This document shows positions 6,038 through 11,883 of a stretch of 12,000 nt of DNA, piece by piece. Position numbers and translations under genes: made by a program. Location: contig JAUHXB010000017.1 of assembly GCA_030427215.1 (NCBI GenBank), positions 1 through 12,000 on the forward strand. Reading direction: 5' to 3'. Positions within the stretch are counted from its first letter, which is position 1; every line of letters begins with the position of its first letter. The DNA comes from Alphaproteobacteria bacterium (GTDB taxonomy: Bacteria; Pseudomonadota; Alphaproteobacteria; Micavibrionales; UBA1664). The notes below the pieces were generated by a model. That model searched no databases, was not told where the DNA came from, and worked only from the letters and a program-made list of their open reading frames with translations.

Positions 6038-7380
6038 TAGTTTAGTCCTCCTTGAGCGATAATTGCGTTTGCGACTTTTCTAAATCCTGCAATATTAGCA
6101 CCGTGAATATATTTATCAGCACCGTCACAATTTGGTGCATGCAGTACACAAGATTGATAGATATCTTTCATTATATTTTGTAATTTTGTATCAACTTTTT
6201 CCGCGCTCCATTGCTCCATCAATGCATTTTGTGTACGTTCAATGCCTGATACGGCAACTCCACCTGCATTAACGGCCTTTGCAGGTAGGATAATCAATCC
6301 CTTTTCAATACACGTTAGTGTGGCCTTATGTGTTAGGGGCATATTGGCCGCCTCAAGAACGTAAGATGCGCCAGATTTTATAATGCCTTTTGTATCCTTG
6401 TCATCAATTTCATTTTGAGTCGCCGATGGAGCGGCGATGTCGTAGTCACATAAACTCCATGGTTCTTTATCATCATGATAATCACCATTAATATCGTATT
6501 TTTTATAATTTTTAAGGCGATCACGATGATCTAATTTTAAAGATTTAATGGCCTTTAAGTCGTCAATGGTAAAACCATCTTTGCTCATTAATGTACCGTT
6601 ACTATCAGAGAGGCTAACCACCGTGCCATTCATATCAATTATTTTTTCCGCCAAATGAAGAGAGACATTTCCCGCCCCAGAAATGGCCACACGCAAATTT
6701 TTAATATCTTTATCATCATTGTTCAAAACATGTGAAAGGAAATAGGCCGCGCCATAACCCGTGGCCTCTGTCCTTATCAGGCTTCCGCCATATAATGGGG
6801 CCTTACCTGTCAAAACACCATTATGTTTTTCAGTTATTGCCTTGTATGTTCCATATAAATATCCAATTTCTCGTGCGCCAACTCCAATATCGCCTGCGGG
6901 TACATCTGTTTCTGGTCCGATGAAGGGTGCAAGTTCACGCATAAATGCCTGGCAAAACCGCATAATTTCACGATCTGATTTTCCCTTTGGATTAAAATCG
7001 GATCCACCTTTTGCGCCCCCCATTGGTAAGCCAGTGAGTGTATTTTTAAATGTTTGTTCAAAGCTTAAAAATTTAAATGTGTCTTCATTAACATTGGGAT
7101 GAAATCGGAGACCGCCTTTGTAAGCGCCCAGTGCATTGTTGTGTTGCACGCGCCACCCAAAATTATGATGGACGTCACTATTATCATCTTCCCAAGTTAC
7201 ACGAAATTTAATGATTCGATCGTGATGAAACAAACGATCAAAAACGCGACATTTTTTATAAATTGGTTCAGCGTCATAAATCTTTTCAATGGATTCAGAT
7301 ACATCTTTGACCGCCTGATGAAAAATATTATGGTTTGGGTCAATCATGTTTACGATTTCTTTTAAATCATTTTTGGCCAT
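6037..7380 (-). CDS. gdhA: NADP-type glutamate dehydrogenase
   Basis: This 447-residue cytoplasmic enzyme interconverts 2-oxoglutarate plus ammonium and glutamate (EC 1.4.1.4), the length of hexameric class I GDH. Substrate-site segments are GWRVQHNNALGAYKGGLRFH (K88) and LPMGGAKGGSDF with catalytic K124. The nucleotide-binding Rossmann part begins AISGAGNVSLHLAEKI, and a typical late motif is AANMPLT. NADP preference is inferred from overall similarity, not from a tested residue. I chose ATG 7380 (AAGGA ten bases upstream) over the in-frame TTG at 7407, because family N-termini start near this point. The ribosome site and 5' end lie inside a decayed copy of the small gene. The gene is coupled to the unknown gene at 5492-6037 and probably driven from 7588-7613. 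Confidence 0.95.
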   Translation of the reverse strand: MAKNDLKEIVNMIDPNHNIFHQAVKDVSESIEKIYDAEPIYKKCRVFDRLFHHDRIIKFRVTWEDDNSDVHHNFGWRVQHNNALGAYKGGLRFHPNVNEDTFKFLSFEQTFKNTLTGLPMGGAKGGSDFNPKGKSDREIMRFCQAFMRELAPFIGPETDVPAGDIGVGAREIGYLYGTYKAITEKHNGVLTGKAPLYGGSLIRTEATGYGAAYFLSHVLNNDDKDIKNLRVAISGAGNVSLHLAEKIIDMNGTVVSLSDSNGTLMSKDGFTIDDLKAIKSLKLDHRDRLKNYKKYDINGDYHDDKEPWSLCDYDIAAPSATQNEIDDKDTKGIIKSGASYVLEAANMPLTHKATLTCIEKGLIILPAKAVNAGGVAVSGIERTQNALMEQWSAEKVDTKLQNIMKDIYQSCVLHAPNCDGADKYIHGANIAGFRKVANAIIAQGGLN

Positions 7381-7551
7381 TGAAAGCTCGTCCTTCGTCA
7401 TCACCAAATAAATACATTAAATCTTTTGTTTTTTGACGAAGAACAGTGATGTCTTTATCTTTGTGAACCATATCATTAATTTGAATTTGCTTTACCATTT
7501 CCAAATGATCTTTTTTAAAACTTGTGATTTTCGATTTTGATTAATTTGCAT
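7367..7551 (-). pseudogene. Frameshifted second copy of the small gene at 229-408
   Basis: From ATG 7551 the frame reads 19 codons and stops. One base over, from the A run at about 7511, it reads KKDHLEMVKQIQINDMVHKD and on to RQKTKDLMYLFGDDEG, a close match to the intact protein. This frame then runs 14 bases into gdhA before stopping. Upstream DNA is also homologous to block A as far as about 7586. It now forms the leader of the gdhA transcript; its GAAGGA doubles as the gdhA ribosome site. An alternative is a short protein initiated at an internal ATG. Confidence 0.75.
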
Positions 7552-7587
7552 TTTTATCTATCCATTATATTAAAGTAGCACATGATT

Positions 7588-7613
7588 AACATGTTATGTG
7601 GAATGAAAGTTCC
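7588..7613 (-). promoter_or_regulatory. EcfG-like promoter now placed upstream of gdhA
   Basis: The minus strand reads GGAAC (7613-7609), 17 bases, then TGTT (7591-7588). The -35 region aligns with the PRC promoter of block A (AAAGGAACTTTCA against AAATGAACTTTTCA), and the PRC gene itself is missing here. The nearest downstream minus-strand gene is gdhA, about 200 bases away through the small-gene remnant. Confidence 0.45.
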
Positions 7614-7700
7614 TTTAAAAATTTTGGAATAATTTTCTTTTAGATAAGTACGTTGTGCATGGTGATCAAAAATTAGTTTTTCAATGAAAGGAAATAAACC

Positions 7701-7786
7701 ATGTCAAATACAGGAAAAGAATTACAAAACATTGCAAAAAACGCATGACTATATGCGAGTTAAAAGAAGCAATGAAGGTCGCATAG
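7701..7786 (+). pseudogene. DUF2383 gene remnant (first and last codons only)
   Basis: The leader from about 7597 and the codons MSNTGKELQN match the intact gene at 1446. They are then joined to its last 18 codons, from LQKTHDYM to the TAG, out of frame, so translation stops after 15 residues. The joint falls in AAAC, present at both ends of the missing 360 or so bases. A further 2-base loss affects the codons after HDYM. The terminator that follows the intact gene is also gone, deleted at an AATAAA repeat. Confidence 0.85.
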
Positions 7787-7802
7787 AAATTTGCAGCTAT
7801 TT

Positions 7803-7957
7803 AAATAAACATATATCCAACCCCTCGCGCCCATTTCCAAACCGACAATGCGATCTGTTGTACTGGCTTTACCACTCACCACGATAATGGGGGCATTATA
7901 AAGTTGTTTGATTTGGGGGATAAGGCGTCCTCCTCTTCGAGGCTCAAGATCTTTAAA
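7803..7957 (-). pseudogene. Response-regulator gene remnant
   Basis: Three pieces of the gene at 1929-2657 are joined: a few codons of the C-terminal end (7807-7821), the receiver segment LIPQIKQLYNAPIIVVSGKA through DRIVGLEMGA (7826-7926, 78 of 101 bases identical to 2367-2467), and the start of the gene (7927-7957, readable as NLKILSLEED against NLKVLSLEDD). D54, the active-site lysine and the DNA-binding domain are missing. Differences are largely silent or conservative, indicating selection before decay. Confidence 0.85.
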
Positions 7958-8094
7958 TTTTTGGCTATCGATAGGTTTAGATAAATAGTCCGTCATGCCG
8001 GCATCAATGCATTTTTGTTTATCTTCAACCAATGCATATGCGGCCATACCAATTATTGAGATAGGGTCAAATCTATTCTCAATCTCAAAAAACG
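7951..8094 (-). pseudogene. Hybrid-kinase receiver remnant, fused in frame to the response-regulator remnant
   Basis: The stretch 7951-8037 is identical at 86 of 87 bases to 3374-3460, encoding the receiver end ALVEDKQKCIDAGMTDYLSK through SQKFK. Beyond that, similarity falls, although FEIENRFDPISIIGMAAY still matches YEIENNFQPTPIIGLTAH. The joint with the response-regulator piece lies in CTTTAAATT, present at both parental sites (2643-2651 and 3374-3382); the lost interval held the sigma gene. An open frame of 95 codons (8047 to 7760) crosses the joint but is a decay product. Confidence 0.85.
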
Positions 8095-8102
8095 GATATT
8101 TT

Positions 8103-8182
8103 TGGTGGTGGTCAACATAGTTTTTTTCTTTCGTTAAAATTGTGCTTGTTAAACATACAAATATAAAAAAAGTCTATGGAAC
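8103..8182 (-). pseudogene. DUF1328 gene leader remnant
   Basis: The minus strand keeps ATGTT at 8118-8114, the TTAACGAAAG leader, and a promoter with GTTT (8154-8151) 17 bases from TAGAC (8176-8172). These align with the intact leader at 5355-5425. The -35 has changed from GGAAC to TAGAC and the ribosome site from AAAGGAG to AAAGAAA. The coding body is deleted; the frame runs out of phase into the kinase remnant. Confidence 0.7.
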
Positions 8183-8210
8183 GATTATTTGTTAAAAATG
8201 TAGGATGATC

Positions 8211-8390
8211 ATGCATGAACAGTATAAAAAAGAAGTAGAGGCTTATGTCGACGGTGAAATGAATGCGGAACAATCAAAACGTTTCGAAGAAACACTTGAT
8301 GTTTTTCCCGTATTAAAAAATTATCTGTACAAAATTCAAAATCAAAAATCCTTTTTAAAACAATGGTGGAAGACTCAAAAACATCATTAA
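8211..8390 (+). CDS. Small anti-sigma-factor-like protein (N-terminal domain only)
   Basis: This 59-residue protein's first 35 residues (EVEAYVDGEMNAEQSKRFEE, then TLDVFPVLKNYL) match the N-terminal pattern of membrane anti-sigma factors (AYVDGEL.....FE.HL). It lacks the zinc-ligand residues, the membrane helix and the periplasmic part; it ends in a basic, tryptophan-bearing tail (LKQWWKTQKHH). It could be a minimal sigma-binding protein or the stub of a longer gene. It is not clearly NepR, whose motif differs. ATG 8211 is favoured by AGGA five bases upstream; ATG 8205 is in frame. It lies just right of the decayed block B and 60 bases before the DUF883 gene. Confidence 0.5.
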   Translation: MHEQYKKEVEAYVDGEMNAEQSKRFEETLDVFPVLKNYLYKIQNQKSFLKQWWKTQKHH

Positions 8391-8415
8391 GGAACTTTTT
8401 TCTTGTTTAATCATT
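8391..8415 (+). promoter_or_regulatory. EcfG-like promoter of the DUF883 gene
   Basis: GGAAC at 8391-8395, 16 bases, then CATT at 8412-8415, one mismatch from CGTT. The predicted start is about 28 bases before the ATG, as for the PRC and DUF1328 genes. It begins directly after the stop codon of the preceding small gene. Confidence 0.5.
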
Positions 8416-8449
8416 TGATCAATATAACCAAAATGAAAGGAATTTAAAA

Positions 8450-8764
8450 ATGCCAAAAGCAAAAACAAATGAAATCGATAATATTCGTGAAGATGTTAAA
8501 TCTTTGAAATCCAATATTCTTGCCCTCTCTAAACAGGTCGAGGCCGAAGGTAAAATTACTGCAGCAGACCTTAAAGTTAAAGCGTCTGAGAATTTGGATG
8601 ACTTAAAAGTGAAGGCAAAAGAAAATATTGCGAATTTTCAAGATTATTCAAAAGATCAGCTGGCAACAGTTGAAAAAGAAATTAAAGCCAAGCCAGCACA
8701 ATCAATGGCGATTGCATTCGGTGCAGGTGTCTTATTGAGTGCGTTACTAAGTCGGAGATCATAA
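8450..8764 (+). CDS. DUF883 (ElaB/YqjD-family) membrane-anchored helical protein
   Basis: This 104-residue protein has a long charged amphipathic helix region at residues 8-80. It contains an 11-residue repeat (LKVKASEN at 41, LKVKAKEN at 52) and then a C-terminal membrane anchor (about 84-100, AIAFGAGVLLSALL) with a basic end SRRS. E. coli ElaB, YqjD and YgaM have this layout: tail-anchored in the inner membrane, stationary-phase induced, and in YqjD's case ribosome-associated. The ribosome site is GAAAGGAATTTAAAA before the ATG. The next gene starts one base after this stop, so the two form an operon resembling the yqjD-yqjE pair. Confidence 0.88.
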   Translation: MPKAKTNEIDNIREDVKSLKSNILALSKQVEAEGKITAADLKVKASENLDDLKVKAKENIANFQDYSKDQLATVEKEIKAKPAQSMAIAFGAGVLLSALLSRRS

Positions 8765-8765
8765 A

Positions 8766-9206
8766 GTGGACCAAGTTTTAAAACTTGCAGAAAATTATCT
8801 GGTGCAGCGGGTCATGGGCAACCATACCCCGCTCACTCATGTGAATAAGGCCATTATAGTTATGGGTACAATAGGCGGAATTTTAAGTACCGTTGCTTTA
8901 GTGTTTATTTTATTCGGTGTTTTTCAATGGCTCATGCAAAATGTTTCACCCTATGAGGCCTACATCCTATTCGGTGGAATGTTATTAACAATCAGTTTTA
9001 TTTTATTTGGTGCCATTGCGTTTTTCCAACATCGCAAAAAGAAAAAAACCGAAGCCTTTAAAAACCATGTCAAGAATGAGATTTTATTTAATTTAAAACT
9101 GGCAGAACAGGAATTTAAAGATTCAAAAATTTTAGAAGATAATCCAAAAATATGCGCCGCATTGGCCAGTATAGTTGGATTTGTTTTAACTAAAAAAGTC
9201 CTCTGA
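8766..9206 (+). CDS. YqjE-like (phage-holin superfamily / DUF1469-type) two-helix membrane protein
   Basis: This 146-residue protein has two membrane helices (about 29-56 and 65-88), then a basic stretch (HRKKKK) and a cytoplasmic helix, ending with a weakly hydrophobic segment (ALASIVGFVLTKK). The layout and its position one base behind a DUF883 gene fit the YqjE family. It starts at GTG 8766, supported by GGAG upstream in the DUF883 tail and coupling to that gene's stop; the first ATG lies 16 codons in and would leave a gap. The family role is not established and the holin name is historical. A terminator overlaps its stop. Confidence 0.7.
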   Translation: MDQVLKLAENYLVQRVMGNHTPLTHVNKAIIVMGTIGGILSTVALVFILFGVFQWLMQNVSPYEAYILFGGMLLTISFILFGAIAFFQHRKKKKTEAFKNHVKNEILFNLKLAEQEFKDSKILEDNPKICAALASIVGFVLTKKVL

Positions 9207-9220
9207 TCAGGACTTTTTTT
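9192..9220. terminator. Bidirectional terminator after the YqjE-like gene
   Basis: AAAAAAGTCCT / AGGACTTTTTTT around loop CTGATC; the stop codon TGA lies in the loop. It can also end minus-strand transcripts from the topoisomerase remnant. Confidence 0.9.
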
Positions 9221-9470
9221 ATTGTCTAATTAAATGAAGACAGCGGCTTTCACCTACTCTTAAACCATAAATGTTCTTGAAATTAACCTCTCCTAAATTC
9301 AGTTCCTCTTTTTTCTTTTCGATTAATTTGGGATGAATATAACTTGGCCTTAATATTGCGGAGGTATTACAAGTTTTATCCGAGATTTCTTCAAACAAAG
9401 ATTTTAACGTTGCATTCTCGCCTTTGCTTTGACGCCACCCCAATCAAGTCCACTGGAATTCTTTAAGATC
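9219..9470 (-). pseudogene. Topoisomerase IB C-terminal remnant
   Basis: The minus-strand frame from 9443 contains LKSLFEEISDKTCNTSAI then LRPSYIHPKLIE. This matches the C-terminal block of poxvirus-type bacterial topoisomerase IB (…LGNTPAVCRKSYIHPAVI…), including the SYIHP context of the catalytic tyrosine. Just upstream, across an in-frame TGA, DLKEFQWT resembles the KDFRTW motif that precedes it in the family. The rest of the enzyme (about 250 residues) is absent, and stops interrupt further upstream. The reading is a decayed gene, not a functional enzyme. A short unrelated ORF cannot be fully excluded. Confidence 0.55.
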
Positions 9471-9665
9471 TATTTAAAAATTTCTTAATATTAAAAGTCC
9501 ATGCTAAAAGGGATTCTTTTGCAGCTATTCATATAGCATAATTAGTCTGCAGGCATTAAAGCTGAATCCAATAACCATCGTGGCGAAAATTGAAAAATAG
9601 GTCAGTAATTTTGCTGTGTCTGTATAATGTTGTTTCACATTTTGGACAAGAAGGCTCTCATATCA
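9471..9665. other. Intergenic stretch without a recognisable gene
   Basis: Nothing convincing is seen. A 33-codon minus-strand frame at about 9551-9652 without a start codon contains CPKC, reminiscent of half a zinc ribbon, but it is too short to call. Confidence 0.4.
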
Positions 9666-9965
9666 TTATCGATCATCCATAAGTTTGTTGCAGTTGCCTT
9701 TTTCAAGAGACGTCTTTTTTCGTTTAATAACATCATCAACTTTAACGGTAATGGGTGCATCATCGCCTAATATTTTTTCAACGCATACAACCTTTAATTC
9801 CAAAAAATCAGTTCGATTAAGCAGAATAGCCGTTATTTCTTGTTCCCCAATTTGATCGCGTTTGCCACGTGGTTTATTTGGTTTTGCCCATATTGGTTCG
9901 CACCATTTTAATGTGTCGCCTAATTTTGGTTTGTCACAAGGTGACCATATTTTATTATCTATCAT
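9666..9965 (-). CDS. Conserved-looking hypothetical protein (99 residues)
   Basis: I do not recognise a named family. The protein is soluble and basic. It has an N-terminal WSPCDKPKLGDTLKWCEPIW segment, a loop rich in Lys, Pro and Gly (KPNKPRGKRDQIGEQEIT), a strand-like centre (AILLNRTDFLELKVVCVEKI) and a C-terminal basic helix (DDVIKRKKTSLEKGNC). The GDxxKW, IGEQ and KRKKTSL segments suggest a small beta-barrel with a positively charged tail, possibly nucleic-acid-binding; that is inference. It follows the recQ HRDC part by 28 bases in the same direction and may share its transcript. No strong ribosome site is seen. Confidence 0.6.
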   Translation of the reverse strand: MIDNKIWSPCDKPKLGDTLKWCEPIWAKPNKPRGKRDQIGEQEITAILLNRTDFLELKVVCVEKILGDDAPITVKVDDVIKRKKTSLEKGNCNKLMDDR

Positions 9966-9993
9966 GGCGCACCATACAACACCTTAGGATGGA

Positions 9994-10335
9994 TTAAAAG
10001 CAATCCAAGAACGCTTGCCCATATTTTTCTAATTTAGATTGTCCAACACCGGGGATATGACTCATTTCATTTAAATTTGATGGTTTTTTTAAAATCATTT
10101 CAATTAACGTTTTATCATGAAAAACAACATAAGGCGGAACATTATTTTCCTTTGCAATGCTCGTTCGCAATGATTTTAATGTTAGGAACAAATCACGATC
10201 AGCGTCATTATCTAACAATTGATTTGGATCTGTTTTCGCACCAGACCGTGACGAATATCCACCGACCGATTTAACATCTAACCGCATTTTTAAAGGCGGT
10301 TTGGAACGCAAAAAATCACCGCCTTCATTTATCAT
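9994..10335 (-). CDS. recQ: RecQ C-terminal part with HRDC domain, out of frame with the helicase part
   Basis: The 113 residues begin INEGGDFLRSKPPLKMR, which is the expected continuation of the RecQ winged-helix region (…LT..G..VLRG...V.LR). An HRDC domain follows at about 43-113 (DLFLTLKSLRTSIAKENNVP, VVFHDKTLIEM, IPGVGQSKLEKYG), an accessory DNA-binding module of RecQ helicases. The ATG at 10335 overlaps the helicase-part stop by 11 bases (ATGATAAATGA). Removing one A from the run of six just upstream would join the two into a standard RecQ of about 600 residues. It is either a real or assembly frameshift, or a translationally coupled split gene. Confidence 0.85.
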   Translation of the reverse strand: MINEGGDFLRSKPPLKMRLDVKSVGGYSSRSGAKTDPNQLLDNDADRDLFLTLKSLRTSIAKENNVPPYVVFHDKTLIEMILKKPSNLNEMSHIPGVGQSKLEKYGQAFLDCF

Positions 10336-11800
10336 TTTTTATTGCGCCATGGGCATCCATATCTACATACAACAATCCACGCGCAACCAATTGACGAATT
10401 AGGCTTTGCCATTCCTTACCTGAATGTTCCGTACCAATACCAAACGTACTTAAATTTTCGTGGCCTTGGCGTTCAATACGATGATTTATTTTACCCAATA
10501 AAACATCAACGATATATCCCCCGCCGAAAATTTGGCCTGTTCGTAAAACGCACGATAGAATTTTTTGTGCAGCAATTGATCCGTCGAACGTTTCGGGAGG
10601 ATGCAAACATATATCGCAATTTCCACATGGTTCACCATCGTCATCAAAATAATTTAACAACACTTGGCGACGGCAGGTTGCGCTCTCACAATACCTCAAT
10701 AACGCACTTAATTTTTGACGTTCAATTCGCTTCTGATCCTCAGGTGATTCAGAATTTTCAATCATTTGTCTTTGCAAGGCCAAATCTTGAAGTCCATAAA
10801 TCATCCATGCAACTGACGGCAAACCATCGCGCCCTGCGCGACCCGTTTCTTGGTAATATGCCTCAATATTTTTGGGTAAATCAAGGTGAATAACAAACCG
10901 CACATCGGGTTTATTAATCCCCATCCCAAAGGCAATGGTTGCAACTATAATCACGCCTTCATCCTTAATAAACGCCTCTTGATTACCTGTACGGACTTTT
11001 GCATCAAGGCGCGCGTGATACGGTAGGGCATTATAACCTTGTGTTATCAACCATTCTGCTGTTTCCTCAACTTTACGCCTTGAAAGACAATATATAATAC
11101 CACTTTCACCTTCATTTCGATTTTCTAAGAATCTTAAAACTTGGCTTTTGGGGGTATCTTTTATGGCTGCATAATAGGTAATGTTAGGGCGATCAAACCC
11201 CGCAACATAAAATTTTGGCAATGATAATTTTTCGACAATATCCTGACGTGTGGCGGTGTCGGCCGTGGCCGTCACGGCAATACATGGGGTGTTTGGGTAT
11301 CTGGTTCTTAACAATGATACTTGTCTATATTCAGGGCGAAAATCATGTCCCCATTGGGAAATGCAATGCGCCTCGTCAATGGCAAACAGTGAAATTTGGA
11401 TGTCATCCAAAATATCCAAAAAAGAATCATTCACCAAACGCTCAGGCGCGACATAGACCAGATCAAGCGCACCATTACGAAGGTCATTATAAATATCTCG
11501 CAAGACATCCGATTCCAAGTCCGAATGAATCGCCGCGGCCCTAACGCCCGCTTCGCACAAGGCAATCACTTGGTCATTCATCAATGCAATTAAGGGCGAC
11601 ACAATGATGCCTGTGCCACTCATGCAAATTGATGGGATTTGGTAACACAACGACTTACCGCTGCCCGTTGGCATTAAAACGCCGCAACTATTTCCTGCAA
11701 TAATATCATTAATGATTGCTTCTTGATCGCCGCGGAATGCGTCATATCCAAAGACCGATGACAAAACATCCTGTGGCGATTGATTATTCGATTGAGTCAT
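10325..11800 (-). CDS. recQ: RecQ-family ATP-dependent DNA helicase, helicase and zinc-binding part
   Basis: The 491 residues carry all core RecQ motifs: the N-terminal FGYDAFRGDQ motif 0, Walker A MPTGSGKS (K49), DEAH at 142-145 followed by the aromatic-rich loop CISQWGHDFRPEY, IAFGMGINKPDVR, and motif VI QETGRAGRDG (318-326). The zinc site has C376, C392, C395 and C398, and a winged-helix segment runs to LVARGLLYVD at 480. It unwinds 3'-to-5' in recombination and fork repair. The frame ends early at KNDK where the full protein should continue (see 9994-10335). I favour ATG 11800 (MTQSNNQ); ATGs at 11812 and 11833 are in frame and no ribosome site is decisive. It is divergent from the ABC-F gene. 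Confidence 0.93.
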   Translation of the reverse strand: MTQSNNQSPQDVLSSVFGYDAFRGDQEAIINDIIAGNSCGVLMPTGSGKSLCYQIPSICMSGTGIIVSPLIALMNDQVIALCEAGVRAAAIHSDLESDVLRDIYNDLRNGALDLVYVAPERLVNDSFLDILDDIQISLFAIDEAHCISQWGHDFRPEYRQVSLLRTRYPNTPCIAVTATADTATRQDIVEKLSLPKFYVAGFDRPNITYYAAIKDTPKSQVLRFLENRNEGESGIIYCLSRRKVEETAEWLITQGYNALPYHARLDAKVRTGNQEAFIKDEGVIIVATIAFGMGINKPDVRFVIHLDLPKNIEAYYQETGRAGRDGLPSVAWMIYGLQDLALQRQMIENSESPEDQKRIERQKLSALLRYCESATCRRQVLLNYFDDDGEPCGNCDICLHPPETFDGSIAAQKILSCVLRTGQIFGGGYIVDVLLGKINHRIERQGHENLSTFGIGTEHSGKEWQSLIRQLVARGLLYVDMDAHGAIKNDK

Positions 11801-11883
11801 AATCGTGACCATAAAGGAATTGAGGCGCGACATAAATATTTATTCATTGCCCCGTAATCAATAAGTGTGGCATAACCCATCCC

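Noticed and set aside
6732..7365. Plus-strand ORFs opposite gdhA
   Set aside because: They are antisense shadows of a clearly coding gene, without ribosome sites or family resemblance.
7684..7887. A 67-codon plus-strand ORF
   Set aside because: It starts inside the ribosome site of the DUF2383 remnant and reads the remnant out of frame, then antisense regulator DNA.
7760..8047. A 95-codon minus-strand ORF that looks like a new receiver fusion (kinase end plus regulator middle)
   Set aside because: It is two pseudogene pieces joined at a CTTTAAATT deletion point. It lacks the phosphoacceptor and any ribosome site, and ends in unrelated codons.
8178..8202. GGAAC-N16-TGTA as a promoter for the small anti-sigma-like gene
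   Set aside because: The transcript would start about at the ATG, leaving no leader. The GGAAC is half of the old DUF1328 promoter palindrome, so it is probably a leftover.
8211..8390. Identification as NepR
   Set aside because: The AYVDGE....FEETL pattern is that of membrane anti-sigma N-termini; the NepR core motif is not seen.
10325..10340. Programmed -1 frameshift at A AAA AAT in recQ
   Set aside because: A -1 slip reads TGA at once; joining the HRDC frame needs a +1 shift or one fewer A.
10342..11593. Plus-strand ORFs opposite recQ
   Set aside because: They are antisense shadows of conserved helicase motifs.
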